Shown here in pieces: positions 54,912-64,000 of a stretch of 64,000 nucleotides of DNA; the stretch's first letter is position 1, and each line of letters starts with the position of its first letter. Source of the stretch: Symsagittifera roscoffensis. Its lineage: Eukaryota; Xenacoelomorpha; Acoela; Convolutidae. The stretch spans positions 19,935,318 to 19,999,317 of the forward strand of contig NC_087070.1 of assembly GCF_963678635.1 (NCBI RefSeq), given 5' to 3'. A model generated the notes under the pieces. It was not told the DNA's origin, ran no database searches, and saw only the letters and a program-made list of their open reading frames with translations. Made by a program: the position numbers and the translations under genes.

Positions 54912-56167
54912 TAGCGGATTGTCATGGAAGAACCGAGGTGAATCTAGTGACTGCACTATGATTCTACAGCATGTTTAGTTCTTTAGAGTCACTATTGAAT
55001 CTAGAACAGAGACATGAGATGGTCACTGCCATCAGTGTAGAAGTATTCCCAGGAGTTCTGCAAACCGAGCAGAAACACATAGGAAAATGGAGGGAAGCGA
55101 CCGAGGCGGAAATGAACATCAGATACAGTGAGACTTATTGTAGACCATCAGGAGCACGATATTTGGTCGGCTCGACATTGGCTCCAATGTGCAAAAGCAG
55201 ATACCCGCTGCATTTCGTAGCTGTGGATGTAAAGAGTACGAGAACGATCGTGGATCAAGCCTTCTCAGTGCCAAAATGTGTGAGACTGACAAGAATGTCC
55301 GAAAAATTTTACGAGTTGCTATGTAAGATGTTCTCAGCAGTTCCAGAGAGAACAAAGGAGGAGTTGGAATCGATACTGGGAAGGAAGTTCATGGGATACG
55401 TGAGTGGGAACTTCAGTGACTTTGAGAGACAGAAACAGAGAGGATCAACAGTTACAGATTACAATACAGTAGACGAGAATGATGAAGTCCACCGAGTGAT
55501 GATGGAAGTGGAACCATTACTGGAAGCTTCGGGAAAACGTAATTGGAGGAGCATCATGTTGACACATGACGAGTTTCCCTGCCACTGCTTGCTGCAGACT
55601 TGGTGGTATCCCGAGCGTAGTAATCTGGTGTTGATCTGGGACTCTGGAGAGCTGCTCTCCATGGGTTTACCAGACTCATCACAGCCCATAAGGATAGTGA
55701 TAGTGGGAGTTATGATGGCGATACGATGGCTGGAAGCTCACGTAAGAGAGAACAATAGACAGGAAGCGCAAACGAGAGAACAGTTGCGGAGATTGGATTG
55801 TCTGAAAGACTTAGATCTTTTTGAGACAATGTGCAAGATTCTAAACATTCCGATGGAAGTGAAGAAGATATGGGCAAGAAGACGATTGATGCCATGGTTC
55901 AGAGCTAACATGACTGCATGGTTGTACGAATATGCTAAGAAGCATATGTCGAAGCACGGCAGAGTGTACAGTGAATATCAGCTGGACATTGGAGCAGGAG
56001 CTTTCAAGCGAGCTTTCGTGACTCATCGGAATGCAGTGACCACCGCTGTGAAAAGAATTTCCAGGACAAGTGAACGTAGTGGAAAGGAGAAGGCAGAGAT
56101 GTTGAAGGAAGATTTGGAGAGAAATGTGACGTTGTGTCTCCACAACAGCTTCTGCAGAAACAGATAA
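54912..56167 (+). pseudogene. RE1 accessory module 5: C-terminal unrecognised protein of ~400 residues
   Basis: A short in-frame stretch (ELIADCHGRTEVNLVTAL, from 54905) precedes a TGA, after which the ATG at 54971 opens 398 residues to TAG at 56165. Visible pieces are LVGSTLAPMCKSRYPLHFVA, FPCHCLLQTWWYPERSNLVL, IWDSGELLSMGLPDS, IRIVIVGVMMAIRWLEAH, and a basic helical end (KIWARRRLMPWFRANM, GKEKAEMLKEDLER). There is one hydrophobic stretch but no clear membrane anchor, no signal peptide and no furin-type site, so an envelope protein is unlikely. It is the longest unbroken accessory frame. Function unknown. Confidence 0.6.
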
Positions 56168-57160
56168 TCTAGCGTGGATCCCCTACCTTGTTGCAAACAG
56201 AGGCTAGAAGAGCAGAAGTGTTGGAGGACTGCTTCCAACAGCGTCAGAATAGCTAATGATGTGTTGCAAGACACAGAAACTGAAAGTGCAGAGTCAGTAT
56301 CACAGGAGGAAGAGATGGAACATTGACGAATGGTCGAAAGAACAAGATGCAAAAAGAAAGAAAATTAGACGCAATTAGAAGTTTTAGAACTTCTAAACGA
56401 TGAAAAAAGAAGAAAACAAAAGAGTGACGAAAAAGAAGAAGTTAAAACTCAGAATTGTTTTATGTGTGTGAAAAAACTGAAGTGAGAAACCAAGCAACCA
56501 AGTTGTAATTGAAAACTGAAGCATTTAGTTGAGTTTTGAACATTAAAAAATTTGTTGCATTTATAAATTTGCATTTTGATTTTAGTTGAGTGGCTTTAGA
56601 GACACTTATTATTTATTTAGAAAGGCTTGAGTAAAGAGTATATTTAAATATTCCAGCCTGCATGACTGTTTTTAATCAACTAGGAGAACTGATCAGTTTG
56701 TGGTGATATGAGAGGCTTGGGTAATCTCTCGATGTGGGAGATTGTTTCATTGTTCTTTCTAACCACAGAGTTTCTTAGTTTTTTAGTATTCAGGACAATA
56801 TCAACCAAGATTTCCGAAGGGAAGAAGCATAGTAGGATAATTTTAGCTTGTTGGTTGGCAGGACTGTCCTGCAAACCAACACCTTTTAAAAATCTAGGAG
56901 AACAGTTTTAATCAGGGCATTGACATTGGAAGTCGCAAAAGATGTTTTTATCTTAGGTCATATCCTCAATGTGCAGATTAATGAAAGAGTTTGAAGGCTA
57001 TAGTGATGTAGTATGATGCCATTTATATTCTGCAGGGAGTCGATATAACGAGGATAAAAGTAATTTCGTGCATTTTGTAAATTCTGTTCGATGACACTGT
57101 ACCAATTTTACGAACATTGCGAGATTCAATGAGGACATTGACCGGACTGTCCGGGGAATA
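56168..57160 (+). other. RE1 3' non-coding region
   Basis: About 1 kb between the last accessory frame and the 3' LTR. The first 250 bases are A-rich. A small ATG frame at 56708-56911 (67 codons, with a hydrophobic IVSLFFLTTEFLSFLVF stretch) may be chance. Just before the LTR the sequence reads GGACTGTCCGGGGAATA, where the GGGGAA run is a weak candidate polypurine tract. Confidence 0.55.
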
Positions 57161-57538
57161 TGTGACATTCGACCAGAATGGATCAAAATGCAGATTCAGC
57201 AGATTCGGAAAATTAGCTGCGAACCTTCCGAATTGACGGTTTTAAGCGATTAACAACGTTATTGGGACGATTAGTCAAAAGGTCAAGATATTCTGGTGTT
57301 TTGAAATTTTAAAAATTCGAAGTATGAAAAATTCTGCATGTAATCTAGTTAATTTGAGTGTGTTGACCGAAGCCGAAAGCAGTAACGTTTTTGTCGACCC
57401 GATGTTAGAAAGACCACCGAAAGTACTGGCTTGGTAGAGACGGTTAAAAGCATGTAAAGCTCTGTTTAGACGTTGGCCAGTCGTCTTAGGACTTAGTTTT
57501 ATTTTCCGTCGATATGTATCTTCCGGGCGAATGTTACA
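57161..57538 (+). repeat. 3' LTR of RE1 (378 bp, internally deleted)
   Basis: Both ends match the 5' LTR, but about 530 central bases are missing. The break joins sequence equivalent to about 30351 and 30881. The deleted part contains the hairpins, the CCGGAGGGGT motif and AATAAA. About ten substitutions and a 6-base indel separate the shared parts. Confidence 0.92.
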
Positions 57539-58060
57539 CTTTATTGGATCTTTCAAAATCTTTTGACACTTTTCCACAAAAAAACTTTTTCCAAGAAAAA
57601 TACACCTTATGGGATTTGCAATGGGAGCAAAATCTGAAAATTTTCTCAAGGAGCGCTTTCAAAAACTAAATGTGAATGGATTTTTTCTGACTGGACTGAA
57701 ATTGAAAGAGGTGTGCCACACGGTAAGGTACCAGGTCCTTTGTTGCTCAGTTTATATATCAATGCTATACAAAAACAAATAACTCATGAATGAATTTGGT
57801 GCAATATGCAGATGGCTGTATGATATTTCCATCGTCTCTAAGTTCAAATGATGCTTTGTACAAAGTACCTTGCTCGAACTCACATGTTTTTTTGTCGGAA
57901 ACCTGTTGAACTTGAAAGCACCAAAATCAGAATTTAAAAACTATAGTCAAAAAAGTGATTAACAGAATGTGGAAACTGACCAACTTATTATAAATTATCA
58001 ATACATAGCAATGAGCAATCGATGCTAAAGTTTATGTCTGTTCCTGGTTCTAATCTTTCA
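57539..58060 (+). pseudogene. 3' half of the dead LINE RT split by RE1
   Basis: The reading LLDLSKSFDTFPQ (RT catalytic block A) starts right at the LTR border and continues the protein interrupted at 30177. Further on come an IERGVPHG string (block B, usually GVPQG), PGPLLLSLYINAI, and LVQYADGCMIF, where the usual YADD active site is YADG. Several stops and frame changes. The loss of the second Asp shows it is dead. Confidence 0.78.
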
Positions 58061-58341
58061 TTTCAATCACAGACACAAAAATTTTGAACAAAAAAGGCCC
58101 AAGGATTTAAAACACTAAACACTATAGGGCAACAACTTCCCACATTGTCTTTGTTGTTGTTGTGAATTTTCAGTAGGATACTGATGAGATGATATCCCCA
58201 AAGTTCTCAAAATTTTGTCCAGTAATTTCGGCACATGTTGCAGTCACAGAAGAGGACCCATGTACACTTGTTTTGTTCTGAGAATTGATCGTCGAAAAAC
58301 TTCCGCATCATCTGTATCAATCTTAGCTTTAAGCCTCGCAT

Positions 58342-59091
58342 TTATCGAAATTCAATTTTCTGATTTAGTCGGTTTATTAGACGGCACGTCCTGAATGTAA
58401 ACTCTCCTCTAGCTTTTTCGGTTCTGGTCTTGTTTAGGTTGAACATTTCTTTCGTTCTTCCTGGATTTTCAATTTTTGCTGGGTGCTTTATGTGATCGTT
58501 TTCTTCATGCATGAAATTCGCCATCATCAGTAACTCGTTCAGCTGGAGAAACAACGCCAGAGGCAGGATGTTTAACAATCTCAATTGCTCTGTCTAGTCA
58601 TAATCTTTTCCCGTGATCTATTTTAAGACTTTCTTTTGGAACCTTTCTAATCTCCCTAAGTCGCTTCTTGAGATATTGCAAATAATTAGACCATACGTTA
58701 GAACAGAAAGTATTAAGGATTTGTACAGACCAAGTTTTATGCGCATTTTGACTTTGAATTCTAAGTTTCTGCAGATGCAATAGAACGTTTTATTCGCTTT
58801 CGACATTCTTGAGTCAATATGGGTTGTCCATGTTAAATGTTTGGACACATGTATTCCTAGATCCTTTATCACATTCGAGCTTTCCACTGCTGTTTCACAA
58901 AGAATGATTTCGTGTTGCTTTCCTCTAAATTCGACTTTAAAACATTTGTCCAGTGCCAGACTCATCTTGTTTTTGTCTACCCAGTTTTCAACGGTTTTTG
59001 GGTCCTGCTGGATGTCCTTTGTGTCTACATTCACTGCTAGTAATTTTAGGTCGTCTGCAAAGACAAATGGGTCACCAAATTTCAATACTTC
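58342..59091 (-). pseudogene. LINE-B RT palm and C-terminal region, left copy
   Basis: From 59085 the frame reads KFGDPFVFADDLKLLAVNVD, holding the FADD catalytic box, then VIKDLGIHVSKHLTWTTHID (a typical LINE thumb motif) and YKSLILSVLTYGLIICN. TAG at 58618-58620 and a second TAG soon after interrupt the frame. The last part (58584-58342) reads LLNILPLALFLQLNELLMMA and FRTCRLINRLNQKIEF, the usual LINE RT C-terminus. Only the left copy carries this end. Confidence 0.85.
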
Positions 59092-61017
59092 ATGAAGATA
59101 CAGAAGAATAATGGACCAATCAATGATCCTTGTGGTACGCCACTTGTAATTTCTAAAGTTTCTGATGAGAAATTGTCAGCACGAACAAATTGTTTCCTGT
59201 TGCTGAGAAAGTCTGCGATTATTTCAAGGAAACAGCCTCCAACTCCAATGTTGCTCATTTTCTTTAGTAGTTCATAATGTGGGACTTTGTTTAATGCCTT
59301 AGTGAAGTCGGTATAGAATGCGATCACATGGTTTTCAGCGTTCTTGTCAATTGCTTCGTAGATTTCTTTCAAGAAAGATAACATGTTTGTAACAACTGAA
59401 CGGTTTTTAACAAAACCGTGGTGACTTCTTGTGAGAAATTTGATGAAATGGTCATACAAAGCTGGATACATGCATTTTTCCAGGAGTTTACTCATGATAT
59501 TTAGGAGTGACACCGGCCGGTTGTTTTCCATTAGTCGTTTGTCACCTTTCTTGTAAATAGGCGACACAGCCGCAACCTTCCATTTATCTGGTATTTTCCT
59601 TACCCTCTTGATGTTTTTAAAAACGCAATGCAAAATTGTGGTCATTTCTCTGGCCGTTCGCTGCAAGAAAACTGGTGGGAATCCATCTGGGCCCCGCGAT
59701 TTTGTTATGTCCAGCTCTATTATAATTTGGTTTAAATATGTTTTTGAGATACTGAAGTTACTCAATATCGTGTTTTCGCACTTCATGTCACTGAGGTTGA
59801 AGCTTGATTTGGGCGAAAAAACAGAGTGAAAATATTCATTCAAAAGGTCAAAAGGTTCACTTTTTCTTTGGCTTTGGAAACAGCTATTTCGTCCTTGATC
59901 ATAGTCTTTGGGAAAGTTTCTGATTTTTTCATACTCTTAAAGTGTTTGAAAATTAAATGTGTGTTACGAGTGGACATCAAATTTTCCTGATAGTTTACTC
60001 GATCTTCCTCTAATGCTTCTTCCACCATTTTATCTAGAGATAGAATGAGATTTCTGCGGTAGCTTGTAGGTTTCAATTTGTATATTCTAGTTTGTGTTCG
60101 CAGTTTGTTCATGAGGTTTGAGGTACTTGGCGTAACCCATGGCGGAAGTGATTGGCGGCGTCTTGTTCTTCTAGGCACATGTTGGTTTACCAAATTTTCC
60201 AAATAGTCGTAACGTTCCTTGCACATTCTATTGATGTTTGTGTGACATACTGGTGAGAAAGGCTCACTTAGTAATGATTTCTTGATTTCGTTATAGTCCA
60301 CGCTACCGAAGCTTCGAAAATTTTCAATAGCGACTTTTACCTCATGGTGAGGACATTCAATTAGAATGCCGATTGCTTTGTGGTCGGAGCAATTGTAGAT
60401 TTTTGAGAAATTTTCGTCAGGAGTCGCATGAATGTGACAATTTTTGAATAATGTAATGTCTAGGGTGTTTTTGCCACAAGTTGGAAAATCTATTGCCTGC
60501 TCGAACTGATGTTGCTCGATTAGTTCAATTATTGAGTTTCTTCATTTTCCGTGCTACTATAGTCAATCCAGTTTGCATTTGGAAAACTTACATCTCCGCA
60601 AATAAGTGTTGCAGTTGATTGATTTGATTTCTCGATTTCATTTAAAATTTGTGCGAAATTGCTTAGACAACAGCGATTTTTGCTGCTCGAAGGTGGATTG
60701 TAAAAGCAGCAGACAAAAATTCGCTTATCGCTTATTTGGATGCTGCAAGTTAAACAACATTCAGGTTGCTTATTTGGCAATAATTTAGATGAAAATGTTT
60801 GTTTCACTGTTATTAGTACTCCACCGTGCAAATTTTGATCTCTGGCTGTTTGTCGTTCTAATCTATAAATACTGTATTCATTTAGCATTAATTCAGTTGA
60901 TGCAATGTTTTCATTTAACCAAGTCTCGCAGAGACATATTATGTCATAGTTTGAGGTTGCTATAGCATTTGCAAACTTCATTCGTCGTTCGAGATTTATG
61001 AGACTTCTTACATTCAT
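59082..61017 (-). pseudogene. LINE-B endonuclease, linker and RT, left copy
   Basis: The endonuclease part (61017-60529) reads NVRSLINLERRMKFAN, IICLCETWLNENI, LHGGVLITVK and CGDVSFPNANWIDYSS, so it lacks the C-terminal half of the endonuclease in one frame. The linker is 60301-59840. The RT fingers and palm (59843-59082) read SRGPDGFPPVFL, SPIYKKGDKRLMENNRPVSL, FLTRSHHGFVKNRSVV, FYTDFTKALNKVPH and SGVPQGSLIGPLFF. Frame changes occur before the RT (59840-59843) and just before the FADD box (59082-59091). Confidence 0.87.
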
Positions 61018-61041
61018 TTGCAGGATCTTGAGAAAGCCTAG

Positions 61042-63285
61042 TCAAGCATCATCTGCTTGTTCTACTTTCGACATTCTTGAGTCAATATGGGTTGTCCATG
61101 TTAAATGTTTGGACACATGTATTCCTAGATCCTTTATCACATTCGAGCTTTCCACTGCTGTTTCACAAAGAATGATTTCGTGTTGCTTTCCTCTAAATTC
61201 GACTTTAAAACATTTGTCCAGTGCCAGACTCATCTTGTTTTTGTCTACCCAGTTTTCAACGGTTTTTGGGTCCTGCTGGATGTCCTTTGTGTCTACATTC
61301 ACTGCTAGTAATTTTAGGTCGTCTGCAAAGATAAATGGGTCACCAAATTTCAATACTTCATGAAGATACAGAAGAATAATGGACCAATCAACGATCCTTG
61401 TGGTACGCCACTTGTAATTTCTAAAGTTTCTGATGAGAAATTGTCAGCACGAACAAATTGTTTCCTGTTGCTGAGAAAGTCTGCGATTATTTCAAGGAAA
61501 CAGCCTCCAACTCCAATGTTGCTCATTTTCTTTAGTAGTTCATAATGTGGGACTTGGTTTAATGCCTTAGTGAAGTCGGTATAGAATGCGATCACATGGT
61601 TTTCAGCGTTCTTGTCAATTGCTTCGTAGATTTCTTTCAAGAAAGATAACATGTTTGTAACAACTGAACGGTTTTTTACAAACTTGTGGTGACTTCTTGT
61701 GAGAAATTTGATGAAATGGTCATACAAAGCTGGATACATGCATTTTTCCAGGAGTTTACTCATGATATTTAGGAGTGACACCGGCCGGTTGTTTTCCATT
61801 AGTCGTTTGTCACCTTTCTAGTAAATAGGCGACACAGCCGCAACCTTCCATTTATCTGGTATTTTCCTTACCCTCTTGATGTTTTTAAAAACGCAATGCA
61901 AAATTGTGGTCATTTATCTGGCCGTTCGCTGCAAGAAAACTGGTGGGAATCCATCTGGGCCCCGCGATTTTGTTATGTCCAGCTCTATTATAATTTGGTT
62001 TAAATATGTTTTTGAGATACTGAAGTTACTCAATATCGTGTTTTCGCACTTCATGTCACTGAGGTTGAAGCTTGATTTGGGCGAAAAAACAGAGTGAAAA
62101 TATTCATTCAAAAGGTCAAAAGGTTCACTTTTTCTTTGGCTTTGGAAACAGCTATTTCGTCCTTGATCATAGTCTTTGGGAAAGTTTCTGATTTTTTCAT
62201 ACTCTTAAAGTGTTTGAAAATTAAATGTGTGTTACGAGTGGACATCAAATTTTCCTGATAGTTTACTCGATCTTCCTCTAATGCTTCTTCCACCATTTTA
62301 TCTAGAGATAGAATGAGATTTCTGCGGTAGCTTGTAGGTTTCAATTTGTATATTCTAGTTTGTGTTCGCAGTTTGTTCATGAGGTTTGAGGTACTTGGCG
62401 TAACCCATGGCGGAAGTGATTGGCGGCGTCTTGTTCTTCTAGGCACATGTTGGTTTACCAAATTTTCCAAATAGTCGTAACGTTCCTTGCACATTCTATT
62501 GATGTTTGTGTGACATACTGGTGAGAAAGGCTCACTTAGTAATGATTTCTTGATTTCGTTATAGTCCACGCTACCGAAGCTTCGAAAATTTTCAATAGCG
62601 ACTTTTACCTCATGGTGAGGACATTCAATTAGAATGCCGATTGCTTTGTGGTCGGAGCAATTGTAGATTTTTGAGAAATTTTCGTCAGGAGTCGCATGAA
62701 TGTGACAATTTTTGAATAATGTAATGTCTAGGGTGTTTTTGCCACAAGTTGGAAAATCTATTGCCTGCTCGAACTGATGTTGCTCGATTAGTTCAATTAT
62801 TGAGTTTCTTCATTTTCCGTGCTACTATAGTCAATCCAGTTTGCATTTGGAAAACTTACATCTCCGCAAATAAGTGTTGCAGTTGATTGATTTGATTTCT
62901 CGATTTCATTTAAAATTTGTGCGAAATTGCTTAGACAACAGCGATTTTTGCTGCTCGAAGGTGGATTGTAAAAGCAGCAGACAAAAATTCGCTTATCGCT
63001 TATTTGGATGCTGCAAGTTAAACAACATTCAGGTTGCTTATTTGGCAATAATTTAGATGAAAATGTTTGTTTCACTGTTATTAGTACTCCACCGTGCAAA
63101 TTTTGATCTCTGGCTGTTTGTCGTTCTAATCTATAAATACTGTATTCATTTAGCATTAATTCAGTTGATGCAATGTTTTCATTTAACCAAGTCTCGCAGA
63201 GACATATTATGTCATAGTTTGAGGTTGCTATAGCATTTGCAAACTTCATTCGTCGTTCGAGATTTATGAGACTTCTTACATTCAT
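61042..63285 (-). pseudogene. LINE-B endonuclease, linker and partial RT, right copy
   Basis: This holds the same domains as the left copy: endonuclease 63285-62797, linker 62569-62108, RT 62111-61350, FADD part 61353-61042. It shares both frameshifts with the left copy. It has an additional stop where PIYKKG becomes PIY-stop-KG (near 61820), and it is cut off in the thumb by the duplication junction. Confidence 0.87.
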
Positions 63286-63309
63286 TTGCAGGATGTTGAG
63301 AAAGCCTAG

Positions 63310-64000
63310 TCAAGCATCATCTGCTTGTTCTACTTCTATCATCTCTTTTTTCCCATCATTGAACAGCTCGACGTTCCTGATTTTGATTTTCTCCTTGGGA
63401 ACTCCTTCGTCTAGAAGTTCTCTTTGTCTTTTTAAGCATAGGTTTTCCTTCCTCGCATCTTCTTTCGATAATGCTGACAGAAGGTAAATTTCCTCATCTC
63501 GCAGCTCATCTCTTTTTTCGAAGCTCTTTGCCAGCACCAATCGTGCTTCATGTTCCGTTGACAGAGTTATTAATAAGGTTCTTGACTTGATGCGCTCTTT
63601 GCTGAATTTCCCTAGCCTTTTTATTTCTTCAATTTGTGGTTTACCTCCTAAGTTTTTTAGTACCTCATGTACTTTTTCGGTTGTGGGACACAATTTTCGC
63701 CTTTTGATTTCTCGGGATCTTCTCTGATCCCCTTTATACGGAAACTTTTATTGATATTATGATGTATTTCTTGTTTTACTTCTTTTCCAGTTCCTGGTTG
63801 AGCTTTCATATTTTTAACAGGTTTCACACTGAGTACATCTGCAAAGCTTTTTTCCAGTTTTTCGCATGTGATTTTTGTAGCGTTTTCGACTTTTTTATCA
63901 ACAAATGCCGTCAGCCTTTTTCCATAACTTCAAGACGTGCTTGTATTCCCTCACTCTCTTTTTCAATTTTATCGTTCATTTGCACCATGGTCCTACACTT
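63310..64000 (-). pseudogene. LINE-B ORF1 C-terminal part, runs off the window
   Basis: The frame 63693-63310 reads EIKRLGKFSKERIKSRTLLI, LSTEHEARLVLAKSFEKRDE and LSKEDARKENLCLKRQRELL, ending IEVEQADDA. This is the pattern of a LINE ORF1 RNA-binding (RRM-like) domain. Further upstream, in other frames, FRIKGIREDPEKSKGENC near 63750-63690 fits the start of the same domain, so a frameshift lies near 63700. It binds element RNA as a chaperone in intact LINEs. Confidence 0.7.

Larger units (their letters stand above)
30178..57538 (+). mobile_element. RE1: giant Ty3/gypsy-like LTR retrotransposon, 27.4 kb
   Basis: The borders are LTRs that begin TGTGACAT and end ATGTTACA, an imperfect inverted 8-mer with TG...CA ends. 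The order is LTR - leader - gag - protease - RT - RNase H - spacer - integrase - acidic tail - macro domain - 8.7 kb of accessory coding sequence - 3' region - LTR. RNase H before integrase and the RT type place it with Ty3/gypsy. A 3,461-bp internal tandem duplication inflates it from about 23.9 kb. The flanks read GCAG-CTTT before and CTTT-ATTGG after, a 4-bp target duplication if one T of the left T-run was lost. The LTRs differ by about ten substitutions over ~370 shared bases plus indels, so the insertion is not recent. Stops and frameshifts show that the copy is dead. Confidence 0.92.
58798..63333 (-). repeat. 2,268-bp direct tandem duplication inside LINE-B
   Basis: 58798-61065 recurs at 61066-63333 with roughly ten differences (for example near 59071, 59122, 59296 and 59410-59420, and a TAC-to-TAG change in the right copy near 61820). 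The two copies share frameshifts. The junction shares only a few bases (ACTT). At the junction the RT frame of the right copy ends in VEQADDA, the tail of ORF1. Confidence 0.93.
58342..64000 (-). mobile_element. LINE-B: CR1/Jockey-like non-LTR element, minus strand, with internal duplication
   Basis: Read right to left: an ORF1 piece (63693-63310, continuing off the window), endonuclease, linker, RT and C-terminal end (to 58342). The endonuclease-to-RT part is present twice because of a 2,268-bp tandem duplication. Motifs place it in the apurinic-endonuclease LINE group of CR1/Jockey type. No poly-A tail or microsatellite tail is evident left of 58342. All frames carry inactivating changes. 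Confidence 0.88.

Noticed and set aside
54971-56167. Envelope-like protein for RE1
   Set aside because: No signal peptide, no cleavage site, no clear transmembrane anchor. Left as an unrecognised module.
56708-56911. 67-codon ATG frame with a hydrophobic segment in the RE1 3' region
   Set aside because: Isolated, short, with no RE2 counterpart visible. Kept only as a remark.

Overview
The window is animal nuclear DNA. It is AT-rich and gene-poor, has one scaffold gap (16474-16673, 200 N), and is filled mostly by retroelements in different states of decay. I cannot name the species. The one intact host gene, a mitochondrial presequence protease (PITRM1/PreP-like, 9288-12374), has no visible intron. 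The reverse-transcriptase types present (Ty3/gypsy, CR1/Jockey-like LINE, a WYLDDG-type non-LTR RT) are usual in invertebrates.

Layout. 1-9613: a 5,898-bp direct tandem duplication. The first unit holds a PreP copy cut off after about 108 codons and a C-terminal piece of a ZIP11-type zinc transporter. The second unit leads into the full PreP gene. 12455-13104: a foldback MITE with TA target duplication. 13271-13346: a tRNA-like (SINE-head) sequence. 13840-14910: degenerate tandem repeats. About 16.8-24.75 kb, minus strand: a badly decayed copy (RE2) of the large LTR element described next. 25.84-27.53 kb: a decayed WYLDDG-type RT. About 29.9-30.18 kb and 57.54-58.06 kb: the two halves of one dead LINE.

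Between those halves sits RE1 (30178-57538, plus strand), a Ty3/gypsy-like element of 27.4 kb, or about 23.9 kb without an internal 3,461-bp tandem duplication. Its order is: 5' LTR; a 3-kb structured leader with a recurring CCGGAGGGGT motif; gag with two CCHC knuckles; protease; RT/RNase H; an unusual ~400-residue spacer; integrase; an acidic tail; a macro domain; then about 8.7 kb of almost continuous extra coding sequence. That sequence begins with an SGNH-hydrolase module, continues with a second GxND-containing module and ends with long stretches I do not recognise. RE2 repeats the order gag-protease-spacer-integrase-accessory on the other strand, and it has sense codons at two accessory stops of RE1. 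The extra coding region is therefore a real part of this family and not host DNA. RE1 itself is dead (many stops and frameshifts, deletion inside the 3' LTR). The right end (58342-64000, minus strand) is a CR1/Jockey-like LINE carrying a 2,268-bp tandem duplication.

The best candidate for something undescribed is RE1/RE2: a giant gypsy-like retroelement carrying a macro domain, one or two SGNH-type modules and a possible ~2,900-residue accessory polyprotein. The three near-identical tandem duplications in one window are either a real property of this genome or an assembly artefact.
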